The notes under the pieces were generated by a model. That model worked only from the letters and a program-made list of their open reading frames with translations. It was not told the DNA's origin and made no database searches. The translations under genes and the position numbers were made by a program. A stretch of 64,000 nt of DNA from Candidatus Rubrivivax defluviihabitans (GTDB taxonomy: Bacteria; Pseudomonadota; Gammaproteobacteria; Burkholderiales; Burkholderiaceae_C): the NCBI GenBank assembly GCA_016709385.1, contig JADJMW010000011.1, forward strand, positions 191,869 through 255,868, given 5' to 3'. Shown here one piece after another: positions 52,245-61,101 of this stretch. The first letter of the stretch is position 1, and the number at the start of each line of letters is the position of its first letter.

Positions 52245-55200
52245 CTACTTGCTCAATGTCATCTGAATCGGTTCTCCGCTCAGGGGTAGCCCGCCGTTGG
52301 GTTCGACCCGCACCGCCGTGGTGGCCTGCACGACGCCACCCAGATCCTTGAACTGGACCCCGCCCACATAACGGCCGCCCATGGCCAGGCCCTTCCAGGA
52401 CAAGCCCACCGTGGAGGTGCCGCCCGAATACGACTTCGACGGCAGCATCACGTTGAAGTTGCCTGGTTGGTCGGCAGGCGTCACGACCCAGCTCGAGAGC
52501 TGGTGCGTCATCGACGATGAACCCGCATAGGCATGCACGCACGCCTTGTAGGTGCCGGCTGCCGGACTCGAGAGCTGGATGCTTTCGCTGGAAGCGGCGT
52601 TGCCCGAGTACGCGGCAATGCTGTTGTCGGGCCTGAGCAGGACGAGATCGTTGTCGTCGGTGGCCACGCCCATGTCTTCATTGCGCAAGGCAACGCGCAC
52701 CACGATCGTGCCCGCGGGGACGACGATGGGGTAGGCCGCGACCGAAGCGCTGCCACCGTTGATGCAGGCATTGGCGATGGCCTGTGCCGTACCGATGAAT
52801 CCCTCCGCCAGAGCCGTCACCGGCCCCAGGGTCACGTCCTTCAGCCCACCCTTATTGGCCGTCATGCGGCCGGTGAAGGCGGTGCGCACCGTGATCAGGC
52901 GCGAGCCGGACACGGTATTGCCGTTGACCTGGGTCAGCGCCGTGATGGCCACGCCTGCGCGCGCGGTGACCGGGCTGCGAACCACATGCGTGCCATCGGT
53001 CCAGGTCAGCGCGCCGTAGTTCCAGACATTCGTGGCCGCGCCAGCGTCCGTGAGGGTCAGCGTGAAGCTCTTGGTCTCGCCCGGGTTCAAGCTCAGGCTG
53101 GTGGGGTTGACCACCGCGGTGAACCCAGGCACCGACACGCTCGACGAATAGGTGGCGGCCGACGCGCCGACATTCGTCACCCGGCGGGTGATCGTGACGG
53201 CGCCGGTGATCGCGCCCGCGGTGATGCTGGGCAGGTTGTGGTTGTAGGTCTCGTCCAGCGTGCCGTAGGTCGTGCAATCGGCTGCCGGCACGGCCGCACG
53301 GTTCACCTTGCACTGGTAGCGGATGAAGTCCACTGGGCCGGCGTCATAGACCAGGCCCGGGTCGATGGCCTTGTTGGGATCCACGTGCCCTGCGCCCTGC
53401 GCCCACGGCAGCAGGCCGTTCTGCATGCCGGACAACCCGTCGTTGAGCGTGGAGTAGGCCGACGTCATCAGCGCCGACTTGATGGCCGCCGGCGACCAGG
53501 TCGGGCGTGCCTGCTTGAGGAGCGTGGCCAGGCCGGCCACGTGCGGGCTCGACATCGACGTGCCCTGGTACGAGGCCCATGCCGCCGGCGGAACCAGCGT
53601 GCCGGCCGCCACGGCGTCGTTCTCGGCCTGGGTCAAGTTCGGCGTCACGGTGGCGATCACGTCCACGCCGGGCGCCGTGAGGTCGGGCTTGAGCATGTTG
53701 GCGTCGCCCTGGTTGGGGCCGCGCGACGAGAAGTCGGCAATGACCGGTGCAGGCTTGCTGCCGTTGTAGAAGGCCGAGATCGCGGCGGTGCTGCCGGCGG
53801 TGGCCGCATAGGCCTTGATGATGGCGCCGTCGGTGGCATTCACGTGCACGGTCGGAACGGCGTGGATGTCGGCCACGAGGCCGGCGCCGGTGTCCACCAT
53901 CACCATGCCCAGACCGCCAGCCGCCTTGACGGCGGCGCTCTTGGCAACTCGGTCGATGGTGCCGCGGTCACACACGACGACCTTGCCCGCCACCTTCGCC
54001 GGATCGAGCACCGTGGGCGAGAGATAGCAAAGCCGCAACTGGGTTGCATCGACGCCTGGCAAGCCGGCATCTTCGGCGCGGATCATCGGCTTGGCCGCCA
54101 GCGGTGTGGTGTTGATCGAGGCGCCCGAGTAGGTGGCACCGTTGCCCAGGGTCACGTTGCCGGTCAGCGCGCGGTCATGGGTGGACGCCGCCACCGTGGT
54201 CAGCCACGGGCTGACGTGGGCCACGGCATTGCCGGGGCCGCTGTTTCCCGCCGAAGCCGCCACGAACACGCCGGCATTCGAGGCGCGCAGGAAAGCCTGC
54301 TCCACGGGGTCGTTGACGCTGGTCTGGCTGCCGCTGATCGAGTAGTTGATGACGTGCACACCGTCGGCCACGGCCTTGTCGATGGCGGCCACGCTGTCCG
54401 AGTTGTAGCAGCTGTTGCGGTTGCCGCTGCCGTCGGGGTTGGTCAGGTCGACATAGGTCCAGCACACCTTGTACACGGCAACTCGCGCACGCGGTGCGAT
54501 GCCCGAGGCCGAGCCCATGGGCACACCGCTCAGCACCACCGGGGCAGCACCATTGCCCCCCGCCGTGGACGAGGTGTGCGAGCCGTGGCCGCCCTTGCCG
54601 CCGATGCCGGCCGAGTCGCGCGGCGAGGTGAATTCGGTCCAATGCTGGACCAGTCCGGTGGACAGGAAGCCGGCATTGAAGAACTGCGCGCCGATGAGCT
54701 TGTTGTTGCAATGTTGTGCCGCGAAGCCTTCACCCGCCTGGCAGGTTCCGGCCCAGCCAGAGGGCGGGCCGTAGGCCGAGACGCCGCCGGTGAAGACGGG
54801 GTTGCCGGAACCGTCCACCTGGGCGGCGTACGAGGGGCTCTCGGGCCAGACGCCGCTGTCGATGATGCCGATGATGATGTCCTCGCCCTTGACCGCGGTG
54901 CCGCCGGCGGACTGCGACCAGATGCCGCCGGGTGCGGTCAGGCCCAGGAAGGTGGGTGTGGAAATCGTGGTCAGCTGGCGTGCTACGTCCACGTGGACTT
55001 GCACCACCCGTGGGTCGGCCCGCAAGGTCTGCACTTCGGCGTCGGTCAGGCGGGCGGCGAAACCGTTGAAGGCGACGGAGTAGCGGGCCACGATGGGCGC
55101 CTTGCTCACCAGTGACATCACACTGCGCTGTTCCATGTTCAGGAAGCGCGAGTACGACCTCGCTGCCGCCGAGCGCGCATCAAAGCGAGTGCCGGGGGTC

Positions 55201-55358
55201 GGTCGGGTGGCAGGCAAGCTGGCGATGGTGCCGTTGTAGCTGGCGGCGGGCTCGGCGGCCAATTGAACGATATAGGTGCGCCGGGTCTCGGCCAGCGCAC
55301 CGGTGGACAGACCGCCCGCAAGGAGCAGCACGGCCAGGGACGAGGAAAGCAGTTTCAT
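52245..55358 (-). CDS. Large secreted S8 subtilisin-like protease (cucumisin-type)
   Basis: 1037 residues. Signal peptide (1-23, ending GALAE), I9-type propeptide inhibitor (about 26-125, RRTYIVQLAAEP to VVQVHVDVAR), then the S8 domain. The catalytic triad is Asp167 (IIGIIDSGVWPES), His258 (GGHGSHTSS) and Ser601 (YQGTSMSSPHVAGL). A PA domain (about 425-530, AGKVVVCDRGTIDRVAKSAA) is inserted before the catalytic Ser, as in plant cucumisin-like subtilases and some marine bacterial ones. A fibronectin-III-like domain (about 700-790) and a C-terminal beta-rich region follow. AAGGAA precedes the ATG. It lies 32 bases after the PEP-CTERM gene on the same strand. It should be secreted and self-activated by propeptide cleavage. 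Confidence 0.93.
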   Translation of the reverse strand: MKLLSSSLAVLLLAGGLSTGALAETRRTYIVQLAAEPAASYNGTIASLPATRPTPGTRFDARSAAARSYSRFLNMEQRSVMSLVSKAPIVARYSVAFNGFAARLTDAEVQTLRADPRVVQVHVDVARQLTTISTPTFLGLTAPGGIWSQSAGGTAVKGEDIIIGIIDSGVWPESPSYAAQVDGSGNPVFTGGVSAYGPPSGWAGTCQAGEGFAAQHCNNKLIGAQFFNAGFLSTGLVQHWTEFTSPRDSAGIGGKGGHGSHTSSTAGGNGAAPVVLSGVPMGSASGIAPRARVAVYKVCWTYVDLTNPDGSGNRNSCYNSDSVAAIDKAVADGVHVINYSISGSQTSVNDPVEQAFLRASNAGVFVAASAGNSGPGNAVAHVSPWLTTVAASTHDRALTGNVTLGNGATYSGASINTTPLAAKPMIRAEDAGLPGVDATQLRLCYLSPTVLDPAKVAGKVVVCDRGTIDRVAKSAAVKAAGGLGMVMVDTGAGLVADIHAVPTVHVNATDGAIIKAYAATAGSTAAISAFYNGSKPAPVIADFSSRGPNQGDANMLKPDLTAPGVDVIATVTPNLTQAENDAVAAGTLVPPAAWASYQGTSMSSPHVAGLATLLKQARPTWSPAAIKSALMTSAYSTLNDGLSGMQNGLLPWAQGAGHVDPNKAIDPGLVYDAGPVDFIRYQCKVNRAAVPAADCTTYGTLDETYNHNLPSITAGAITGAVTITRRVTNVGASAATYSSSVSVPGFTAVVNPTSLSLNPGETKSFTLTLTDAGAATNVWNYGALTWTDGTHVVRSPVTARAGVAITALTQVNGNTVSGSRLITVRTAFTGRMTANKGGLKDVTLGPVTALAEGFIGTAQAIANACINGGSASVAAYPIVVPAGTIVVRVALRNEDMGVATDDNDLVLLRPDNSIAAYSGNAASSESIQLSSPAAGTYKACVHAYAGSSSMTHQLSSWVVTPADQPGNFNVMLPSKSYSGGTSTVGLSWKGLAMGGRYVGGVQFKDLGGVVQATTAVRVEPNGGLPLSGEPIQMTLSK

Positions 55359-55390
55359 CACGGGTTCCTTGTTGATCTGTACGTTGCGTC

Positions 55391-56122
55391 TCAGGCCGCC
55401 ACGTGGCGGCGGCGAACCACGGCGCCCAGGGCGGCCAGGCCCAGCCCCATCAGCAGCCACTGCGCGGGTTCGGGCACGACACTGATGTTGTCGATGGCGA
55501 ACTGCGCCTTGTTGGTGGTGAAGGCGGAGCAACCGACGCTGGCGTCGCAAGCGAAGCCGAACAAGAAGACGTAGTCAAACTCGGTGTTGGTGAATGCGTC
55601 GCTGAAGCTGTAGTCGCTGAAGCTGTACTGACCGCCCACCGGACCGGGCAGAAAGACCGTGGACGTCAGCGAGCCGCCGCCCGGAATCATGCCCTGGGCG
55701 CGCAACGCTCCGGCCGTGGGCGGCACGACATCACCGCTGGCCGCGATGAAGCTGGCCGACAGCCCCAGCATCCTGATCGGCGCGAAGTCGTTCCTGCCCA
55801 CCAACAACACGCCGTCGTTGAGCAAGGCATAGAAGCTGGTGCTGTTGTCGGTGGGGCAGACCAGGCCCAGGCAGGTGTCGGCGGCTTGCGTGCCGTCGAT
55901 GATGGCACCCACCAGGTCGCCGGGCTGTGACTGGGCATCGTTCGAGAAGGCGTACAGGTAGTGATCCGACTCGTAGAACTCGTCGCCGTCGCCCACGAAC
56001 GGCATGTTCGGCGCGAAGGGTGAGTCGGCCAGGCCGTCGAACGTGAGCACGACCGCGTGCGACGCGCCCAGGCAGGCCGACGCCGCAGAGGCGGCAATCA
56101 GGCGAGGGAACAGCTTCTTCAT
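55391..56122 (-). CDS. PEP-CTERM sorting-signal protein
   Basis: 243 residues. A signal peptide (1-22, ending GASHA), a predicted beta-sandwich body with cysteines (CLGLVCPTD, FACDASVGCSAF), and a C-terminal PEP-CTERM tripartite tail: VPEPAQWL, a hydrophobic helix (LMGLGLAALGAVV), then RRRHVAA. QFAIDNISVVPEP before the signal matches a recurring PEP-CTERM subfamily whose members carry Q-F-x-x-D-N. Such proteins are processed by exosortase EpsH/XrtA, which is not in this window. It is transcribed ahead of the subtilase. Confidence 0.88.
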   Translation of the reverse strand: MKKLFPRLIAASAASACLGASHAVVLTFDGLADSPFAPNMPFVGDGDEFYESDHYLYAFSNDAQSQPGDLVGAIIDGTQAADTCLGLVCPTDNSTSFYALLNDGVLLVGRNDFAPIRMLGLSASFIAASGDVVPPTAGALRAQGMIPGGGSLTSTVFLPGPVGGQYSFSDYSFSDAFTNTEFDYVFLFGFACDASVGCSAFTTNKAQFAIDNISVVPEPAQWLLMGLGLAALGAVVRRRHVAA

Positions 56123-56339
56123 GTGGGACCCCGTGATGGTTGAAAACTCCGAACTGCAGCCGAAGGCGGGCGCGCAAGCGAAGGAAGCGCGCGCATTGGG
56201 TGCCTCAAGTTGCGCACAGTAACGAACTGGTATGGAGGAATCCTCCGCACTTACCCTGTTCCCCCGCGACTGAGGGGTGCCTTCCCGGCGCGGCGCTGCG
56301 GCGGCGTGGCCTCCAGGCTTCGCGGCGCCCCTCCGTCAC

Positions 56340-56345
56340 TAGAAT
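56340..56345 (+). promoter_or_regulatory. -10 element of argJ
   Basis: TAGAAT overlaps an in-frame ATG at 56344. Transcription from it would begin near 56352, which supports 56371 as the argJ start. The 56123-56339 stretch before it also holds the PEP-CTERM promoter region and a GGAGGA-A-TCCTCC palindrome (56234-56246). Confidence 0.45.
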
Positions 56346-56370
56346 GACCCTGTTGCCTGCCACGCCCACC

Positions 56371-57609
56371 ATGCCTGTCAACCTGACCGCACTCGACCCT
56401 GCCTTGCTGAATGCCGTGCCCGGCTTGCGCATCGCCACCGTGATGGCCGGTGTGCGCAAGACCAACCGGCGCGACTTGGTGCTGTTTGCCCTGGAAGAGG
56501 GCGCGGCGGTGGCCGGCGTCTTCACCACCAACCGCTTCTGCGCCGCGCCGGTGCAGATCTGCCAGCGTCAGCTCGCCGCCGGGCACGCGGTTCGTGCCCT
56601 GCTCGTCAATACCGGCAATGCCAATGCCGGCACCGGTGCCGACGGTCTGGCGCGGGCCGAGCGCAGCTGCTCGGCACTGGCAGCGCAGCTGGGTCTGCAC
56701 GCGCAGCAGGTCCTGCCCTTCTCCACCGGCGTCATCATGGAGACGCTGCCGGTGGAACGCATCGAGGCCGCCCTGCCCGCGCTCGTCGCCGCGCTGCGGC
56801 CCGCCGACGGTGCCGCCTGGGCCGAAGCGGCGCAGGGCATCATGACCACCGACACCCTGCCCAAGGCGGCGTCGCGGCAGGTGACCATCGGCGGCCACAA
56901 CGTCACCGTCACCGGCATCAGCAAGGGCGCCGGCATGATCCGCCCGAACATGGCCACCATGCTGGGCTTCATGGCCACCGACGCCGTGATCGAACCCGCG
57001 CTGCTGCAGCCGCTGCTGAAGGAAGCCGCCGACCTCAGCTTCAACCGCATCACCATCGACGGCGACACCTCCACCAACGATTCCTTCATGCTCATGGCCA
57101 CGCAGCGCGCCGGCCATGCGCCGATCACCGCGCTCGACTCGCCCGAGGGCCGCACGCTGCGCGACGCCGTGGTCGCGGTGGCGCAGCAGCTGGCCCAGGC
57201 CATCGTGCGCGACGGCGAAGGCGCCACCAAGTTCATCACCGTCACCGTGCAGGGCGGCCGCGACGAAGCCGAGTGCAAGCTCGCCGCCTACGCCATCGCG
57301 CATTCGCCACTGGTCAAGACGGCCTTCTTCGCCAGCGACCCCAACCTCGGCCGCATCCTCGCCGCGGTGGGCTATGCCGGCATCGGCGACCTCGACCAGG
57401 GCCTGATCGACCTCTTCCTGGACGACGTGCACGTGGTGCACGAAGGCGGCCGCCACCCCGGCTACCGCGAGGAAGACGGCCAGCGTGTCATGAAGCAGGC
57501 CGAGATCACCGTGCGCGTGCACCTGCACCGCGGCGCCGCCGAGACCACGGTGTGGACCTGCGACCTGTCGCACGACTACGTGAGCATCAACGCCGACTAC
57601 CGGTCGTGA
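56371..57609 (+). CDS. argJ: Bifunctional glutamate N-acetyltransferase / amino-acid acetyltransferase ArgJ
   Basis: 412 residues. Recycles acetyl groups in arginine synthesis. Landmarks are RDLVLFALEEGAAVAGVFTT, ALLVNTGNANAGTGADGLAR, PFSTGVIMETLPVERIEAAL and the autocleavage site KGAGMIRPNMATMLGF, where the Thr after NMA becomes the N-terminal nucleophile of the beta chain. ITIDGDTSTNDSFMLMATQ and the final YVSINADYRS also match. The start PVNLTALDP at 56371 is preferred (see the promoter). An MFS gene follows 30 bases later. Confidence 0.94.
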   Translation: MPVNLTALDPALLNAVPGLRIATVMAGVRKTNRRDLVLFALEEGAAVAGVFTTNRFCAAPVQICQRQLAAGHAVRALLVNTGNANAGTGADGLARAERSCSALAAQLGLHAQQVLPFSTGVIMETLPVERIEAALPALVAALRPADGAAWAEAAQGIMTTDTLPKAASRQVTIGGHNVTVTGISKGAGMIRPNMATMLGFMATDAVIEPALLQPLLKEAADLSFNRITIDGDTSTNDSFMLMATQRAGHAPITALDSPEGRTLRDAVVAVAQQLAQAIVRDGEGATKFITVTVQGGRDEAECKLAAYAIAHSPLVKTAFFASDPNLGRILAAVGYAGIGDLDQGLIDLFLDDVHVVHEGGRHPGYREEDGQRVMKQAEITVRVHLHRGAAETTVWTCDLSHDYVSINADYRS

Positions 57610-57633
57610 GCCGTTCGTGAGACGTTCGTGAGC
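57604..57633 (+). repeat. 11-bp tandem repeat at the argJ stop
   Basis: TCGTGAGCCGT, TCGTGAGACGT and TCGTGAGCC: 2.7 copies of an 11-base unit starting in the last argJ codon. Each copy contains TGA, giving several stop codons in different frames. Confidence 0.7.
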
Positions 57634-57638
57634 CCCGC

Positions 57639-58964
57639 TTGAAGGGCCCCAAGCTGCCGCGGCGCCTGGGCCTGCCCGCGCTGGCGGCCGACGACCTGTG
57701 GCGCGACCGCACCTACCTGCGGCTGTGGAGCTCCATCCTCACCAGCTCGTTCGCCAATCAGGTGATGATGCTGGCGCTGCCGCTCACCGCGGCGGTGCTG
57801 CTGCAGGCCAAGCCCACGCAAATGGGGCTGCTCACGGCCATCGAACTGCTGCCCTTCCTGCTGCTCAGCCTGCCTGCGGGCGTGTGGCTGGACCGCGTGC
57901 GCAAGCTGCCGGTCTACGTGGTGGGCGAAACCGGTGCCGCGCTGGCGGCGGCCAGCGTGCCGCTGGCCTGGTGGCTGGGCTGGCTGTCGATGGAATGGCT
58001 GTACCTGGTGGGTTTCGTGCTGGGCACCGTGCACACCGTGGCCGGCAGCGCGGCGCAGATCGTGCTGATGCAGGTGGTGCCGCGCCACCGGCTGGTCGAG
58101 GCGCATGCCAAGAATGCGCTGGCCTCGTCGGGCGCCGAGGTGGCTGGCCCGGGGCTGGCCGGCGCGCTGATCAAGCTGGTGGGCGCGCCGGTGGCGCTGC
58201 TCGTCAACGCGGTGCTGCTCCTGGGCTCGGCGCTCATCCTGCGCGGCATCCGCGTGCACGAGCGGCGCGAGACGCCCGCCGACGCGCGTTTCTGGCGCGA
58301 CCTGATGGTGGGCCTGCGCTTCGTCACCGGCCACCGCCTGCTGCTCACGCTGGCGGTGCTGATGGGCGTCTGGCAGATGTGCCATTACGCGGCGATGACG
58401 GTGCAAATCCTCTTCGCCACGCGCACGCTGGGCCTGTCGGAGCAGGCCGTGGGCCTGTGCTACATGGGCGTGGGCGTGGGCACCATCGTCGGCAGCGTGG
58501 TCGGCCGCCGCATCAGCCTGGCGCTCGGCCCCGGCCCCTGCCTGGTGCTGGGTTATGCCGTCTGCGGCGGCGGCTGGCTGCTGCTGGCGGTGGCGCCGGC
58601 CAATGCCTGGGGTGTGGCGGCGTTCGCGCTCATGCTCATGAGCTTTGCCGCCGGCGCGGTGTTCATCTTCATCAATTTCCTGGCGCTGCGCCAGGCCGTG
58701 ACGCCCGAGCCGCTGCTCGGCCGCATGACCAGCACCATGCGCTGGCTCACGCTGCTGGCCGCTGCACCGGGCGCGCTGCTCGGCGGCTGGCTGGGTGAAT
58801 ACGTGGGGCTGCGCTCGGCGCTGGGTTTTGCCGGCGGCGTTTCGGTGCTGCTGGTGGGGGTGGCCTGGCGGCTGCCGCTGATCCGCGAGCTGAAGGTGCT
58901 GCCGCAGCCCGAGCGGGAGTCGGACTGGCTGGGCGTGGAAGCCAGCGTGCGGCCGGCCGAGTGA
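57639..58964 (+). CDS. MFS exporter, EntS/MFS_3-like
   Basis: 441 residues with about 12 helices. LRLWSSILTSSFANQVMMLA at the N-terminus and GVWLDRVRKLPVYVVGETGA (motif A) follow the MFS_3 (enterobactin exporter-like) pattern, with NALASSGAEVAGPGLAGALI (motif C-like) typical of this group. Substrate unknown. The start is a TTG at 57639 (KGPKLPRRLG); no ATG or GTG fits upstream. Converges with a small coiled-coil gene three bases later. Confidence 0.8.
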   Translation: MKGPKLPRRLGLPALAADDLWRDRTYLRLWSSILTSSFANQVMMLALPLTAAVLLQAKPTQMGLLTAIELLPFLLLSLPAGVWLDRVRKLPVYVVGETGAALAAASVPLAWWLGWLSMEWLYLVGFVLGTVHTVAGSAAQIVLMQVVPRHRLVEAHAKNALASSGAEVAGPGLAGALIKLVGAPVALLVNAVLLLGSALILRGIRVHERRETPADARFWRDLMVGLRFVTGHRLLLTLAVLMGVWQMCHYAAMTVQILFATRTLGLSEQAVGLCYMGVGVGTIVGSVVGRRISLALGPGPCLVLGYAVCGGGWLLLAVAPANAWGVAAFALMLMSFAAGAVFIFINFLALRQAVTPEPLLGRMTSTMRWLTLLAAAPGALLGGWLGEYVGLRSALGFAGGVSVLLVGVAWRLPLIRELKVLPQPERESDWLGVEASVRPAE

Positions 58965-58967
58965 GGT

Positions 58968-59216
58968 TCAGGCGGTGTCGCGAAGCTCCATGCGGCGCTC
59001 GAGGCGCTCGACACGGTCGCTGAACCCATCCATGCGCAAATGCAGGGCGGCAATGTCCTCATGGATCAATGCCAGGCCCTTGTGGACCTGCACGAGCTGA
59101 TTCTCCATGGAGACCAGGCGCGCCTTCATGTCGCGCTGCTCGCGGCGCATGTCCGCGATATCTGCGCGGATGGCCTTGAGGTGTTCAAGGACGAGGTTCT
59201 GAACGTCGTCGGTCAT
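58968..59216 (-). CDS. Small coiled-coil protein, 82 aa
   Basis: Almost wholly alpha-helical with heptads (LVLEHLKAIRADIADMRREQ, MKARLVSMENQLVQVHKGLA, LHLRMDGFSDRVERLERRME). No membrane segment. Short proteins starting TDDVQNLVLEHLKAIR are widespread in proteobacteria without a defined role; oligomerisation is likely. It has its own upstream region, as ugpQ ends 58 bases before it. Confidence 0.7.
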   Translation of the reverse strand: MTDDVQNLVLEHLKAIRADIADMRREQRDMKARLVSMENQLVQVHKGLALIHEDIAALHLRMDGFSDRVERLERRMELRDTA

Positions 59217-59252
59217 GCCGCCGCATCATACGCGTGGCACAACCCCCGGCGC

Positions 59253-59272
59253 GGCCGGCAAGACCGCCGGCC
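59253..59272 (-). terminator. GC-rich hairpin after ugpQ
   Basis: GGCCGGC (59253-59259) and GCCGGCC (59266-59272) form a perfect 7-bp stem with a 6-nt loop, one base after the ugpQ stop on the minus strand. No T-run, so termination is uncertain. Confidence 0.35.
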
Positions 59273-59273
59273 G

Positions 59274-60032
59274 TCAGTCGTTCACGCCATCCGGTCCAGG
59301 TGAAAACCGGTCCACCGCGTCGGTGATGAGGCCGGCTATGCCCAGGCCCACCAGCCGCCGCGCCTCGGCCGGGTCGTTGACCGTGTAGCACAGCGCGCGC
59401 AGCCCGGCGTCGTGCAGGCGGGTGATCAGCGCGGCGTCCATCAGGTTGTAGTTGCTGACCACCGCCACGCAGGCCAGCGACTGCGCCATCTCGAACCAGC
59501 CCGGCCACAGCGTGTCGACGAGCAGCGCGCGCGCGATACCCGGCGCCGCTTCGCGCGCGGCCTGCAAGGCCTCGGGCCGGAAGGAACTGAACAGCAGCGG
59601 CGAACGCTCGTCGCGCCAGAGCCGCGCGCAAGCCTCGCCCACGGCGTGTCCGGTGGCTCGTTCGGTGCCCGGCGTCGGCTTGATCTCGACATTCAGCGCA
59701 AAGCCGTTGCGCTGCACGTAGGCCGCCACGGCGCCCAGGCTGGGCAGCGGTTCGCCGGCAAAGGCCCGTGAATGCCAGCCGCCGGCGTCGATGCGCGACA
59801 GCTCGGCCCAGTTGCGCTCACCGGCCACACCCCGCTCGGGCGTGGTGCGGTCCAGCTCGGTGTCGTGCAGCAGGAAGGGCACGCCGTCGGCGCTGAGCTT
59901 CACGTCGCACTCGAAGGCGCGGTAGCCGTGCGCGGCCCCCGTGCGGAAGGCCGCCAGGGTATTTTCCGGCGCCAGCTTGCCGGCGCCGCGGTGTGCGATC
60001 CACAGCGGCAGGGGCCAGCGGTCCACGTTCAC
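59274..60032 (-). CDS. ugpQ: Glycerophosphodiester phosphodiesterase UgpQ
   Basis: 252 residues, TIM-barrel GDPD. It hydrolyses glycerophosphodiesters to sn-glycerol-3-phosphate and an alcohol. Catalytic and metal residues are in WIAHRGAGKLAPENTLAAF and AFECDVKLSADGVPFLLHD, with LNVEIKP further on. No signal peptide, so cytoplasmic like E. coli UgpQ. The GTG start overlaps the ugpC stop (GTGA). Last gene of the ugp operon. Confidence 0.92.
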   Translation of the reverse strand: MNVDRWPLPLWIAHRGAGKLAPENTLAAFRTGAAHGYRAFECDVKLSADGVPFLLHDTELDRTTPERGVAGERNWAELSRIDAGGWHSRAFAGEPLPSLGAVAAYVQRNGFALNVEIKPTPGTERATGHAVGEACARLWRDERSPLLFSSFRPEALQAAREAAPGIARALLVDTLWPGWFEMAQSLACVAVVSNYNLMDAALITRLHDAGLRALCYTVNDPAEARRLVGLGIAGLITDAVDRFSPGPDGVND

Positions 60033-61090
60033 ACCCGTTGCCCGGTGCTCGCGTCGAACCAGTGCATATGTTGCGGCGTCACCAGCAGCGCCACGGTCTC
60101 GCCGGCCTTCGGCGGCGTGCGCGTGCCTTCGATGCGCAGCGTGAACGCCGCATCGCCCAGCCGGCCGTAGACCAGCCGCTCGGCGCCCAGCATCTCCAGC
60201 ATGTCCACCTGCAGCGGCCAGCTGCCGGCCGGGCTCAGCTCGGCATGTTCAGGCCGCACACCCAGCAGCAGCGGCCCTGGCCGCGGCGCCGCCACGGGCA
60301 GGGTGAGCGTCTGCCCGCCCACCGTGAAGCGCGAGCCGTCGGCCTGGCCTTGCAGCAGGTTCATCGGCGGGTTGCCGATGAACCCAGCCACGAAGGTGGT
60401 GGCCGGCTTCTGGTACACCTGCTCGGGCGTGCCGATCTGCTCGATGCGCCCGGCGTTCATCACGATCATGCGTTCGGCCAGCGTCATCGCCTCCACCTGG
60501 TCGTGCGTGACGAAGAGCGAGGTCACGCCCAGTTCGCGGTGCAGCTTCTGGATCTCCAGCCGCGTCTGCGCGCGCAGCTTGGCGTCCAGGTTGGACAGCG
60601 GCTCGTCGAACAGGAAGACCTGCGGCTGGCGCACGATGGCGCGCCCCATGGCCACGCGCTGGCGCTGGCCGCCGGAAAGCTGCCGCGGCTTGCGGTCGAG
60701 CAGCCCGCCCAGTTCCAGGATCTTGGCTGCCTTCTGCACGCGTTGCTCGATCTCGGCCTTGGGCACCTTGGCGATCTTGAGGCCGTAGGCCATGTTGTCG
60801 TACACGCTCATGTGCGGGTACAGCGCATAGTTCTGGAACACCATGGCGATGTCGCGCTCGGCCGGCTCGAGCTTGTTCACGACACGGCCGCCGATATCGA
60901 TCTCGCCGCCGGTGATTTCCTCCAGCCCGGCCACCATGCGCAGCAGCGTGCTCTTGCCGCAGCCGCTGGGGCCCACGATGACGATGAATTCGCCGTCGGG
61001 TATCTCGGCATTCACGCCGTGGATCACCTTCACGGCCTTCGGGCCGTGGCCGTAGGTCTTCTCGACGTTTCTCAGTGCGATGGCACCCAT
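60029..61090 (-). CDS. ugpC: Glycerol-3-phosphate ABC transporter ATPase UgpC
   Basis: 353 residues, MalK/UgpC-type ATPase. Walker A VGPSGCGKSTLLRMVAGLE, signature LSGGQRQRVAMGRAIVRQP, Walker B VFLFDEPLSNLDA and switch VTHDQVEAMTLAERM; the C-terminal TOBE-like regulatory domain (about 240-353) has GVRPEHAEL. It powers UgpAE and in E. coli is inhibited by phosphate-regulated factors. Start ATG 61090 lies 11 bases after ugpE. Confidence 0.93.
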   Translation of the reverse strand: MGAIALRNVEKTYGHGPKAVKVIHGVNAEIPDGEFIVIVGPSGCGKSTLLRMVAGLEEITGGEIDIGGRVVNKLEPAERDIAMVFQNYALYPHMSVYDNMAYGLKIAKVPKAEIEQRVQKAAKILELGGLLDRKPRQLSGGQRQRVAMGRAIVRQPQVFLFDEPLSNLDAKLRAQTRLEIQKLHRELGVTSLFVTHDQVEAMTLAERMIVMNAGRIEQIGTPEQVYQKPATTFVAGFIGNPPMNLLQGQADGSRFTVGGQTLTLPVAAPRPGPLLLGVRPEHAELSPAGSWPLQVDMLEMLGAERLVYGRLGDAAFTLRIEGTRTPPKAGETVALLVTPQHMHWFDASTGQRV

Positions 61091-61101
61091 GTTCTTGTTT
61101 G

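Noticed and set aside
52533..55115. An 860-codon plus-strand open frame over the subtilase
   Set aside because: The minus-strand frame has signal peptide, catalytic triad, PA domain and terminator; the plus frame has none of these.
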